Below are positions 17,671 through 24,889 of a DNA stretch of 53,047 nt, one piece after another. Below the pieces are notes generated by a model. That model saw nothing but the letters and a program-made list of their open reading frames with translations. It had not been told where the DNA came from and made no database searches. Where the stretch lies: assembly GCA_004524425.1 (NCBI GenBank), contig SDNN01000001.1, forward strand, positions 1-53,047. The letters run 5' to 3'. Every line of letters starts with the position of its first letter. Position 1 is the stretch's first letter. The DNA comes from Promethearchaeota archaeon (GTDB lineage: Archaea; Asgardarchaeota; Lokiarchaeia; Sigynarchaeales; SOKP01). The position numbers and the translations under genes are program-made.

Positions 17671-18441
17671 ATGATGAATGAAATAAAAGGAAAGATCATG
17701 CCAGGAGCAGGTCCTTTTTATTTTGAAGGTAATCAAATAGGCATATTAATGATTCCAGGAGGGGGAGGAGGTACGTGTGCTGATTTAAAACCATTAGCAG
17801 AGGATTTGCGAAAAGTGGTCGATTATACCATTCATATTCCTTTATTACCGGGCATCGGCACATCACCAGAGGATCTACGACGTACATCAATCGATGACTG
17901 GAACCGTGCCATGGAAAAAGAATTTAATATTTTAAGAAATAAAACAGAAAAAATATTTTTAGGAGGTCATTCTTTAGGAGCATTGCTTACCTTGCTATTT
18001 GCAACAAAAAGAAATGATTTAAATGGCATATTTACCATATCCGCTCCGGTAGGTCTTAAAGGTATAGCTCCTAAGTTAGTGCCGATTTTAAAACCCTTCA
18101 TTAAATATCATGCAATTCCATCTGAAAAATTTAGAGAAGAAACAGGGGGGAAGTGGGTTGGCTACGACAAAATTCCTGTTAATATAGTATCAAAAATAAA
18201 TAAAATGATTAAAGAATTAAAAGCTCAATTATCTACAATCACAGCTCCAATCCTTCTTTTTCAAGGCCGTTTTGATGAAAATATTAAAGGAGAAAGCATG
18301 AATTATATTTATGAGAATATCAATTCATCAACCAAAAAAAAAATATGGTTAGAACATAGCGGTCATGCTATATTAGAAATACCCGATCATGATTTAATCG
18401 TCAAGGAGCTTTTAAAATTTTTTAAAAAAAATTGCTCGTGA
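17671..18441 (+). CDS. Alpha/beta hydrolase, carboxylesterase-like
   Basis: A cytoplasmic serine hydrolase of 256 residues. The nucleophile elbow is GGHSLGA with S101. D202 (in GRFDENI) and H232 (in SGHAIL) complete a plausible catalytic triad at the right spacing. The oxyanion region is the glycine-rich MIPGGGGGTC near residues 27-36. Closest in pattern to the small bacterial carboxylesterases (Est30-like) and monoglyceride lipases. Substrate not readable. A GGAG ribosome binding site lies 5 bases before the ATG at 17671, which supports the start. Probably in one transcript with the FmdE-like gene. Confidence 0.85.
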   Translation: MMNEIKGKIMPGAGPFYFEGNQIGILMIPGGGGGTCADLKPLAEDLRKVVDYTIHIPLLPGIGTSPEDLRRTSIDDWNRAMEKEFNILRNKTEKIFLGGHSLGALLTLLFATKRNDLNGIFTISAPVGLKGIAPKLVPILKPFIKYHAIPSEKFREETGGKWVGYDKIPVNIVSKINKMIKELKAQLSTITAPILLFQGRFDENIKGESMNYIYENINSSTKKKIWLEHSGHAILEIPDHDLIVKELLKFFKKNCS

Positions 18442-18532
18442 GAAATAAGGAAGTTTTGATGAATTAAATATTTATTACTTATTTAATTTAAAATAAATAT
18501 TATTTAAATAATTTCTAAAAAAAATTAATTTC

Positions 18533-18562
18533 ATGTTTTATTAATTTAAAAAAATAAAACAT
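18533..18562. repeat. Perfect 10-base inverted repeat abutting the GNAT start
   Basis: ATGTTTTATT at 18533-18542 and AATAAAACAT at 18553-18562 are exact reverse complements, separated by 10 bases. The repeat ends two bases before the ATG at 18564. It could be an operator bound by a dimeric regulator or an RNA hairpin that limits access to the start codon. All arms are AT-rich, so chance is a real alternative. Confidence 0.4.
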
Positions 18563-18563
18563 C

Positions 18564-19004
18564 ATGATAATACGAGAATTTTCTGAGCGAGATATTGACG
18601 AAATCACATCGCTAATGAAGAATCTATGTATTATTCAAAATAAACAGTTCGATGAAGAGAGATGGAGAACTAGTTTAGAAAAACATATGAAAAAGGAAAA
18701 TAGTGAAGTAATGGTTGCTTTTGATAAAAATAATAATGAAGTTCTTGGAATGGCACAATGCTCTATTCGAAATTCAGACGTTGGGTATAGATTTGGATAC
18801 GTCTCTAATCTAATAGTAAAAGAAGAAAAAAGACGTGCGGGAATCGGAGAGATGTTAATGCATCATATTATTGATTTTTTTAAAAAACAACACATTAATT
18901 CAATTAGATTAGCCTTAAAAAAGAACGTGGATGAAGCAGCCGAGCAGTTATTTATCAAGTTAGGATTTCAAGACATGCTTCACGTTTATGAATTAATAAT
19001 ATAA
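18564..19004 (+). CDS. GNAT-family N-acetyltransferase
   Basis: A 146-residue Gcn5-related acetyltransferase. The acetyl-CoA pyrophosphate loop is RRAGIG at residues 90-95, preceded by the strand VSNLIVKEEK, and the second half contains the AAEQLFIKLGFQ pattern (about 126-137) that ends the fold. The N-terminal IREFSERDIDEITSLMKNL is the usual start of small GNAT proteins. Substrate unknown: it could be an amino acid, an aminoglycoside-like compound or a protein N-terminus. The start ATG immediately follows a perfect inverted repeat. The kinase gene follows 40 bases downstream. Confidence 0.88.
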   Translation: MIIREFSERDIDEITSLMKNLCIIQNKQFDEERWRTSLEKHMKKENSEVMVAFDKNNNEVLGMAQCSIRNSDVGYRFGYVSNLIVKEEKRRAGIGEMLMHHIIDFFKKQHINSIRLALKKNVDEAAEQLFIKLGFQDMLHVYELII

Positions 19005-19044
19005 GCATCATGTTATATTTAACTTATTATAAAATGAGATCATT

Positions 19045-20289
19045 ATGATTGAAGAAATTAAGAAAGAAAATACCTTAATAATTAAGGGTCCCGCCCGGGT
19101 CGTGTTATTAGAAGGTCAAGTTGAAGTGTTTGGTAAAATAATTAAACCAGATAAGGGTACCTCTGAATCAGAATCTCCAGAGTTTGAAAATGAAAACGTG
19201 GTGATCGTTCCTAGTTCCAATACCTATCCATTCCATGCATTAGAACCATCAAAATTAGAAATCTACACGAATACCAAGGAAAACATTAAATTGATTGATG
19301 AAAATTCAATCCTAGACGAATGGATTGATATCAAAGATTCGATATTGGACATTATCAAAAAGAAGAAACAAAAAGGCACTCCCTTAAAAATCATGGTCAT
19401 AGGAATAAGCAGCGGTAAGACAACTCTCATAAAGTATTTAGCTAATAATTTTTATCGTGAAGGATTAAAAGGTGGATATTTAGATTCTGATTTAGGACAA
19501 CAAATAATTTATCTTCCAACCACCATTTCCATTGGTTCCATTGACAGCCCCATCATTGTAAGTGATGACGTAAAACCAGAAGACACGCTTTTTATTGGAG
19601 CAACTTTTCCTAAAGGAAATAATAAATTTATTATTTCCCACTATTGTGTAGACTTGATAGAAACTTTCATGAAAAATCATGAAGAAACCGACTTCATTTT
19701 AATTGATACTGATGGTTGGATTAAAACAGAAGCAGGAATTGTCTATAAAAAGTTTTTCATAGAGACCGTGGATCCCGACGTAATTATCATGTTCTATGAT
19801 AAGACGGTCGAAGAGCTAAAAACTATCCATGATTTTGCTAAAAAATCTAGAAAGGACAGGAAATTATTTTTAGTGGAAGAAGAAAATAAATTTTTTTACG
19901 AAAAAACCAAGGACGAGAGGAGGTTTTTGAGACAGAGTCAATTCGCAAAAATTCTCGAGGATTACCGAAAAATTTCAATCCCATTATCACAAAATAAGAT
20001 TGAATTCATCAAGATTGATTATGATCCAGAATCTAAAACTACTAAAGAATTACCAATTGACCCCTATGATTTAATGCAATTGCCGTATCATTACGTCATC
20101 ATTGCTTTATTAGACGAGAATTCAGAATTAATTAAGCCTGGTCTTCTTTTTACGATCAATGTAGAAAAAGATTATATGCTCATTTTCTCAGATTTAACAT
20201 ATAAAGAGCAGATGAGGATTAAGAAAGTAGTATTGGGGAGTTTAAGACTAAGCACCAAAGGAAACCACCAAGGATATCTGTATTTATAA
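19045..20289 (+). CDS. Clp1/Grc3-type polynucleotide 5'-hydroxyl kinase
   Basis: Phosphorylates 5'-hydroxyl RNA (and perhaps DNA) ends with ATP; in eukaryotes relatives act in tRNA splicing, mRNA 3'-end formation (Clp1) and rRNA processing (Grc3/Nol9). An N-terminal beta domain (1-100) with GPARVVLLEGQVEVFG is followed by the Walker A motif GISSGKTT (120-127) and the family-specific DSDLGQ (147-152), which carries the base and metal-coordinating acids. The C-terminal beta domain follows from about 340. Length 414 residues, within the archaeal range. ATG start at 19045. It lies downstream of the GNAT gene on the same strand. Confidence 0.88.
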   Translation: MIEEIKKENTLIIKGPARVVLLEGQVEVFGKIIKPDKGTSESESPEFENENVVIVPSSNTYPFHALEPSKLEIYTNTKENIKLIDENSILDEWIDIKDSILDIIKKKKQKGTPLKIMVIGISSGKTTLIKYLANNFYREGLKGGYLDSDLGQQIIYLPTTISIGSIDSPIIVSDDVKPEDTLFIGATFPKGNNKFIISHYCVDLIETFMKNHEETDFILIDTDGWIKTEAGIVYKKFFIETVDPDVIIMFYDKTVEELKTIHDFAKKSRKDRKLFLVEEENKFFYEKTKDERRFLRQSQFAKILEDYRKISIPLSQNKIEFIKIDYDPESKTTKELPIDPYDLMQLPYHYVIIALLDENSELIKPGLLFTINVEKDYMLIFSDLTYKEQMRIKKVVLGSLRLSTKGNHQGYLYL

Positions 20290-20368
20290 CATTTCTCATT
20301 GGAGGACCGCATTACTTCAAATTTCTCCCATGATAAGCAAAAGATTTATTAGTTTTTTTAAAATAGAT

Positions 20369-20389
20369 TTAATTTAACGTTTAAATTAA
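20369..20389. repeat. 9-base palindrome before the ATP-grasp/M14 unit
   Basis: TTAATTTAA at 20369-20377 and TTAAATTAA at 20381-20389 are exact reverse complements with a 3-base spacer (CGT). It sits 17 bases before the ATG at 20406. The position suits an operator overlapping the promoter or start site, but the arms consist only of A and T and may partly be promoter sequence. Confidence 0.35.
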
Positions 20390-20405
20390 CTTTAAATTGG
20401 TTCTA

Positions 20406-21860
20406 ATGGAAGAGGATAGGCTAACTAAGTTTGTAACATTGATGTCAAAACAGATTTCCGATTCAGACTTGGATCTGGTGAATCTAGGAAATTCATTAGG
20501 ATTAGATTTAGTTTTATTTTCAGATTTAAGAGCCTCTCAAGAAGATAAATTTGCTGACAAGGTGCGGAAAAAAGCTATAAAAAAAATGGAAAAATATGAT
20601 GATAACTTCTTAAATACTGCTGATACTTTTTATGCTGGAAGTATAGATTTTATGGTCTGCGATGAACCAGAGGGCAAAAAATTCTTCTTGTTAGAAACTA
20701 ATGGAGGATCCAATCGAGGGCTCTCAATTCTTACTAAAAAACAACAAGCTATAATCTATGATGGGTATTTTGAAGCAATTGATCAAGCAATAAAACATGA
20801 TAAACGGGGAGATAAAAAGGTCCTTGTTCTTGTTGGAGTTCCCATAAATGACGGGTTAATCCATGAAAAAGTTATATTAATAGACTATCTAAGAAAGAAA
20901 TTAAATAAAAAGGGCTATAGCGTGGAAATAAGTAATATCAATAGCTTCAGTCAACCTTTTGAAAAAGATGTGATTTTTTTAATCGCTGATTATAAACAAT
21001 TATCCAGCTCTTTATCATTCTCCGACAACTGGGTGAGAATTAATGATGTTAGAGTTAGCGTATTAATTGGAGATGGAATCGCAAGACGGCTTTATGATGA
21101 AGAATTCTCCCGATTAATCAAAGAGGATTTCAGAAAAATTAATACCATCATCGTGAATCCAATTTTTAGAATAACCGATGACAAATCCTTGACCTATTTA
21201 GCTAGTTATCATGCAAAAGACATGCTCAAGAATTACAATCTTAAATATCTCTTATTTACCAAAGCCTATAATGAGGAAGAATTGATAAACAAAATTACAC
21301 ACGTTATAAAAAGATATAAGAGACCTTTTATTATCAAACCCGATGGCGGTTCTGGAGGTGCTGGCGTGATTCCCATTTCTCCAGATGAGGATCCTTCCAA
21401 CATAAAAAATTTGATTGAAGAAAGTAAAAAGGAATTTTTTGCTAAATTCATGAAAAATAGAAACCCATATCCCTATACCATACAGGAAATGGCAGACTTC
21501 TCCCTCATAATACCACCTTGGGAAGTGAAGGGAAAGCATACTTTTGATCTTAGGATATATATGGCTCAAAAAGAAAGGAAAATTATTCCAATCGGTGGGT
21601 TGGCAAGAATTGCTCGGGGGACATATAGCGGTAATTTAGACAAACAAGAATTCGTCGTTAATCTCTCTGGATATGACGGACGAATTGAAGTTGATAGAGG
21701 TCGCGGACTTTCCACTGAAAATGCAAAATTATTAGACCTCTCCTTGGAAGATTTTGTAAATATCTTTTGTATAGGATGTGTCATGTTTAAGAGCATTTCA
21801 GAAAATTATGAAAAAATAATTAACTTCTCCGATTGGAGCCAAATTATTGGCGAAAATTAA
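20406..21860 (+). CDS. ATP-grasp ligase, glutathione-synthetase/TTL-like
   Basis: From the ATG at 20406 the product is 484 residues; a TTG at 20397 is an alternative. The C-terminal half has an ATP-grasp fold: a small lid domain with IIKPDGGSGGAGVIPI (glycine-rich nucleotide loop, about 309-324) and the HTFDLRIYMA strand carrying the metal/carboxylate-binding residues, as in tubulin-tyrosine-ligase-like and RimK-like enzymes. Such enzymes join a carboxyl-phosphate to an amine. The N-terminal half contains an ETNGGSNRG segment and is not assignable. The M14-like peptidase starts one base after this stop codon, so the two are almost certainly translated together. The substrate is unknown. Confidence 0.8.
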   Translation: MEEDRLTKFVTLMSKQISDSDLDLVNLGNSLGLDLVLFSDLRASQEDKFADKVRKKAIKKMEKYDDNFLNTADTFYAGSIDFMVCDEPEGKKFFLLETNGGSNRGLSILTKKQQAIIYDGYFEAIDQAIKHDKRGDKKVLVLVGVPINDGLIHEKVILIDYLRKKLNKKGYSVEISNINSFSQPFEKDVIFLIADYKQLSSSLSFSDNWVRINDVRVSVLIGDGIARRLYDEEFSRLIKEDFRKINTIIVNPIFRITDDKSLTYLASYHAKDMLKNYNLKYLLFTKAYNEEELINKITHVIKRYKRPFIIKPDGGSGGAGVIPISPDEDPSNIKNLIEESKKEFFAKFMKNRNPYPYTIQEMADFSLIIPPWEVKGKHTFDLRIYMAQKERKIIPIGGLARIARGTYSGNLDKQEFVVNLSGYDGRIEVDRGRGLSTENAKLLDLSLEDFVNIFCIGCVMFKSISENYEKIINFSDWSQIIGEN

Positions 21861-21861
21861 A

Positions 21862-23022
21862 ATGGATGCCGAAATCATAAAAAATCTATTGGATGTAGAC
21901 AATAGATCCTTACTCTTTAATGAAATATTGAATAAATTAGAGGATTATGGAAAATTAGACCTTGTCCATTATCAGTCTTTTAAAATTAATAATGATTTGA
22001 TTCCTTTAATTAAAATACCAAAATTCATGGAACTTGACGATGTGTTATATGTTAAAATATTCGTAGGTGCGCAACACAATGAATATAATGGATTGTTCGG
22101 TACTTTGCAATTTCTAGAAAATTTAAAATTGCACAAATTTAGCACTAAAGAGCTGATCAAAGAAAATCAACTCTTAATGTTCTTCCCTCTGATGAATCCA
22201 CATGGTTTTCTTTATCCTTCTATGGATAATAAATCAGGATATTATTTGAAAAATGGAACTAATCTTAATAGGTACTGGCGACAACTTTTTGCTCCAGAAT
22301 ATGAGAATAAGAAACGGGAACTCAAAGTATTTCCTATTCCTGAACAAGCACAAATACTTAAACAACAATTAGAAAAATATTGGAAAAAAGATCACATATC
22401 CATGTACTTTCTTGATTTCCACGAGACCTCTCTACTTTATAAACATCTGGCGGATCTAAGCTTAAATTTAAAAGAAAAATCAATAACCTACAAATTTGAT
22501 CACTGGCTTAAGGAAATGATTGTAAAGAATATCATGAATCTATATGGAATTAAATGGTATCGAAAACCTTTATTCTACAAGTGCAAATCAGATGCGGATC
22601 ATAAACACGCTAGACTAAGCATGAAACAAATAGATCTCATTTATGAAAAATTACAAGAATATATGGTTGCTAATCGAGATAAATTGCCTTTTTATTTTTG
22701 CCACAGCCAGAGAAGCAAAAGTTTTTGTCAAAAATTAGCTAAGAACGTGTATGAAAAATTACGGGATACATTATGGGAAACAAGTTATCCTTCCGTCGAC
22801 CATCATCATGATCATGGGTGTCTGGTAATGATGAACGATGCTACCAAAAGACCTAACGTTTATTCCATGGAACTTGAGAATCAGAAACATTTCTTTAACA
22901 TTTTTGAAGAAATTGAAAAATCTAAATTATATCCAGATTATTACCAAAGAAAATTAAAATCAATTAATCGCAGCGTTAAATTAGTGGTGCAAACCATATC
23001 AGAAATGATTAAGCTGTTTTGA
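21862..23022 (+). CDS. M14-like zinc carboxypeptidase / desuccinylase-family protein
   Basis: A 386-residue protein with several features of the M14 metallopeptidase superfamily (carboxypeptidase A, AstE, AspA): NPHG (112-115), the substrate-arginine motif NLNR (134-137), the LDFH metal-ligand strand with H187, and a YSMELE segment whose E337 fits the catalytic general base. The first metal motif is unusual: the usual HxxE region reads QHNE at 71-74, so the histidine is displaced by one residue. The sequence near residues 312-320 is His-rich (DHHHDHG). ATG at 21862 follows the ligase stop directly; a TTG at 21847 overlaps the ligase. Fold assignment is good, catalytic competence is uncertain. 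Confidence 0.75.
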   Translation: MDAEIIKNLLDVDNRSLLFNEILNKLEDYGKLDLVHYQSFKINNDLIPLIKIPKFMELDDVLYVKIFVGAQHNEYNGLFGTLQFLENLKLHKFSTKELIKENQLLMFFPLMNPHGFLYPSMDNKSGYYLKNGTNLNRYWRQLFAPEYENKKRELKVFPIPEQAQILKQQLEKYWKKDHISMYFLDFHETSLLYKHLADLSLNLKEKSITYKFDHWLKEMIVKNIMNLYGIKWYRKPLFYKCKSDADHKHARLSMKQIDLIYEKLQEYMVANRDKLPFYFCHSQRSKSFCQKLAKNVYEKLRDTLWETSYPSVDHHHDHGCLVMMNDATKRPNVYSMELENQKHFFNIFEEIEKSKLYPDYYQRKLKSINRSVKLVVQTISEMIKLF

Positions 23023-23023
23023 C

Positions 23024-24016
23024 CTATGAGTTAAAAAATCTTAATGCTGTTCCCACTAAACTCATCTCATTTTTCTTCAACATGTGTCCACCTTTATTTA
23101 ACACGAGATAATTACTTTTAGGTAATTCTAACATGGATAAATTGTCTTCAAAATTAAAGAATTTCACGATTTTATCGTTTTTTGCGTGTATTAAGAATAT
23201 TCTTTCACGGAGTTCCTTCCATTCTTCTGGAGTGGTGTTTTTTTTTGCTTCTTTAAAGATGAAATAGGGAGAAATTTTCTTATTAAGCTCCTCCTCGGGA
23301 TACAAGTCCACTCCCTTCATGAGATAGCTGAACTTCACGACCAAATTAGCTCTAGAGACGCTTTTTCTATAATTGGCAATGGAAGAGATAGCCAAAATTT
23401 TACTAATCTCTTTCTTAGTAAATCCTCCGCATAATGCGGTAAGTGCTCCGATGCTAATACCTGCCGCATAGATTTGCAAATGACCCAATTCTTTATTATC
23501 ATGCATCACCCAATTTACAATGCTTTTAAAATCTTCAATTCTAGCTAAAAAATCTGCTCTATGCCCTATAGATTTAGACTCTCCAATCCCTCTTGCATCA
23601 TAGGTCAAAATCACGTGCCCTTGATAAGCCAAGGGATAATAGAAATACTGAAGAGATTTTTTTGTATCAGAAAAACCCTGACATACAATAATTATCGTAT
23701 TTTTAGATTGAATTAATCCCTCATTTTTGGACATTATCAAGTCAGCACTTATGACTCCATCTTTAAGTTTAATATCCTTTCTAATTATATCAAGATCCTT
23801 CGAATATAGAGTGGTCCACCTGTCAACCCAGATATCTCTAAAACTCCAATAAATCTCAAAAGGAACGTAAATGATAAGAAAAGTTGTAGTAGAGAGGATT
23901 AAACAAACTTCAAACCGATTATTAAATATAACTCCATTCACATACCAGATATATGCACTCACAAGTAAATCAATGGCAATCAATACAAGATATTTTTTGG
24001 TTTTTGTGAGCACCAT
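23024..24016 (-). CDS. Membrane-anchored alpha/beta hydrolase
   Basis: Residues 8-26 and 36-56 are hydrophobic and form two transmembrane segments, placing the catalytic domain on one face of the membrane. The hydrolase domain follows from about residue 90: strand IIIVCQGFSDT (oxyanion area, about 108-118), YDARGIGES (139-147), nucleophile elbow GISIGA with S188, D282 in HAKNDKIV, and H312 in KGGHML. This is a complete Ser-Asp-His triad. Related to dienelactone-hydrolase and esterase families; no substrate can be given. ATG at 24016. It faces the M14-like gene tail to tail, with a single base between stops, and may be regulated separately. Confidence 0.82.
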   Translation of the reverse strand: MVLTKTKKYLVLIAIDLLVSAYIWYVNGVIFNNRFEVCLILSTTTFLIIYVPFEIYWSFRDIWVDRWTTLYSKDLDIIRKDIKLKDGVISADLIMSKNEGLIQSKNTIIIVCQGFSDTKKSLQYFYYPLAYQGHVILTYDARGIGESKSIGHRADFLARIEDFKSIVNWVMHDNKELGHLQIYAAGISIGALTALCGGFTKKEISKILAISSIANYRKSVSRANLVVKFSYLMKGVDLYPEEELNKKISPYFIFKEAKKNTTPEEWKELRERIFLIHAKNDKIVKFFNFEDNLSMLELPKSNYLVLNKGGHMLKKNEMSLVGTALRFFNS

Positions 24017-24102
24017 TGCTTACCAAACTTACTACGCGTAATGAATAAAAAAAGAAAATTATGTAAGAAATTAAAGTCTTTAGATAATCAAAAAATAATT
24101 TT

Positions 24103-24420
24103 TTATGGCTTGTCTGGCTTGGGACATCCATGATCATGAGCGATCTTACAATCTGGTTTGCTCTTTAATCCAGGACAGGGTTTACACTTGACTTCTCTGA
24201 GCATCTTGACTACATTATCTACTTCCATTCCAAATTCTTCATCTTCAGACTCATCAGCTAACATCTCATCATCGATTTCCTTTAAATCGTATATGACGTC
24301 ATCAGATAAATCATCCTTCTCATCATATAAATCTAAGATTTCATCTCCCTCCTCATCCACCTTTCCCTCTGGAATTTCGTCAATTTCAGGCTCAGGTGAG
24401 GCTTTCTTTTTCTTTGCCAC
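24103..24420 (-). CDS. Small acidic protein with Cys-containing tail
   Basis: A 105-residue product with GTG start at 24420. After a short Lys-rich beginning (AKKKKASPEPE), residues 12-67 are dominated by Asp and Glu, with about half of the residues acidic. The last 35 residues change character to a basic, Pro/Cys-rich tail, with cysteines at 79, 82, 91 and 98 and a histidine pair in between (CKPCPGL...DCKIAHDHGCPKP), a plausible zinc site. A TATA-like TTATATAG (minus strand, 24451-24458) lies about 30 bases upstream, so the message may be leaderless. Not a family I recognise. The opposite strand carries a Ser-rich shadow ORF. Confidence 0.65.
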   Translation of the reverse strand: MAKKKKASPEPEIDEIPEGKVDEEGDEILDLYDEKDDLSDDVIYDLKEIDDEMLADESEDEEFGMEVDNVVKMLREVKCKPCPGLKSKPDCKIAHDHGCPKPDKP

Positions 24421-24607
24421 TTATTATTCACATCTCATTTTAATTGGATACTATATAATGAAATAAACCAATTTTTGCTAAAATTTAGATTTTATGATTT
24501 TTGTTAGTTTGGTTTTAATTCAAATAGTTGGAATTGGTAATCTCAGAAAGGCTAAAATGCTAAAAATTCTACAAATTGCTTAAATAATAAAAAAAAAGAA
24601 TGATATT

Positions 24608-24628
24608 GCTTAGCGACGCAAGCTAAGC
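24608..24628 (-). terminator. Hairpin terminator downstream of the 39-residue peptide gene
   Basis: On the minus strand, GCTTAGC pairs perfectly with GCTAAGC around a 7-base loop. After a short AATATCATTC gap it is followed by a run of nine T. A second, 5-base hairpin (TCTCC/GGAGA on the plus strand, 24629-24642) overlaps the stop codon of the peptide gene. The GC content of this stretch stands out from its AT-rich surroundings. Together this resembles an intrinsic terminator or a protective 3' structure. Confidence 0.65.
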
Positions 24629-24633
24629 TCTCC

Positions 24634-24753
24634 TCACGGAGAACTCTCGCCACAGCCAGGAATGCTTACTCCGGCTGAAGCAAGGCTTAACCCATATGTC
24701 AAGCAGGTTAAAATCGCTAATGCAACTAAAACCTTCTTGTTTAATTTAGGCAT
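24634..24753 (-). CDS. Predicted secreted peptide, 39 residues
   Basis: A small ORF whose product begins MPKLNKKVLVALAILTC, a positively charged start followed by a hydrophobic core to about residue 24, then ASA, a good signal-peptidase cleavage site. Cleavage after ASA (27) would release a 12-residue peptide, GVSIPGCGESSP, with a single cysteine. Alternatively it stays as a one-pass membrane peptide. A Shine-Dalgarno GGTGAG lies 6 bases upstream of the ATG. A TATA box TTTATATA (minus strand, 24801-24808) lies about 50 bases upstream, and a hairpin terminator follows. All parts of a transcription unit are present in 200 bases. No family is known to me; the function is not evident. Confidence 0.7.
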   Translation of the reverse strand: MPKLNKKVLVALAILTCLTYGLSLASAGVSIPGCGESSP

Positions 24754-24759
24754 TTTTTT

Positions 24760-24765
24760 CTCACC
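24760..24765 (-). promoter_or_regulatory. Shine-Dalgarno site of the 39-residue peptide gene
   Basis: GGTGAG on the minus strand, 6 bases before the ATG at 24753. It is complementary to the archaeal 16S rRNA 3' end. Most genes in this window lack so clear a site, which adds weight to the ORF. Confidence 0.6.
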
Positions 24766-24800
24766 GTTTGTAATTAAACACTACCAACTCTAGCTTTGCC

Positions 24801-24808
24801 TATATAAA
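24801..24808 (-). promoter_or_regulatory. TATA box of the 39-residue peptide gene
   Basis: TTTATATA on the minus strand, matching the archaeal consensus. Transcription would start about 25 bases downstream, near 24780, leaving a leader of about 25 bases that contains the Shine-Dalgarno site. Confidence 0.55.
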
Positions 24809-24889
24809 CTAAGAGGAATTATTGACAAAATTAAAGTCTAAACCTACCAAAAAATATCAACATGAAAAAAGAATTTGAAATCAATTTTT

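Noticed and set aside
24158..24466. Plus-strand ORF of 102 residues, Ser/Thr-rich
   Set aside because: It lies opposite the Asp/Glu-rich acidic protein gene; complements of GAT/GAA codons give TCA/TTC runs, which explains the Ser-rich product. No promoter or ribosome site.
24600..24700. GC-richer stretch considered as a structured RNA or tRNA
   Set aside because: No cloverleaf or T-loop consensus fits, and the stretch is explained by the peptide codons plus terminator hairpins. An RNA role in addition is not excluded.
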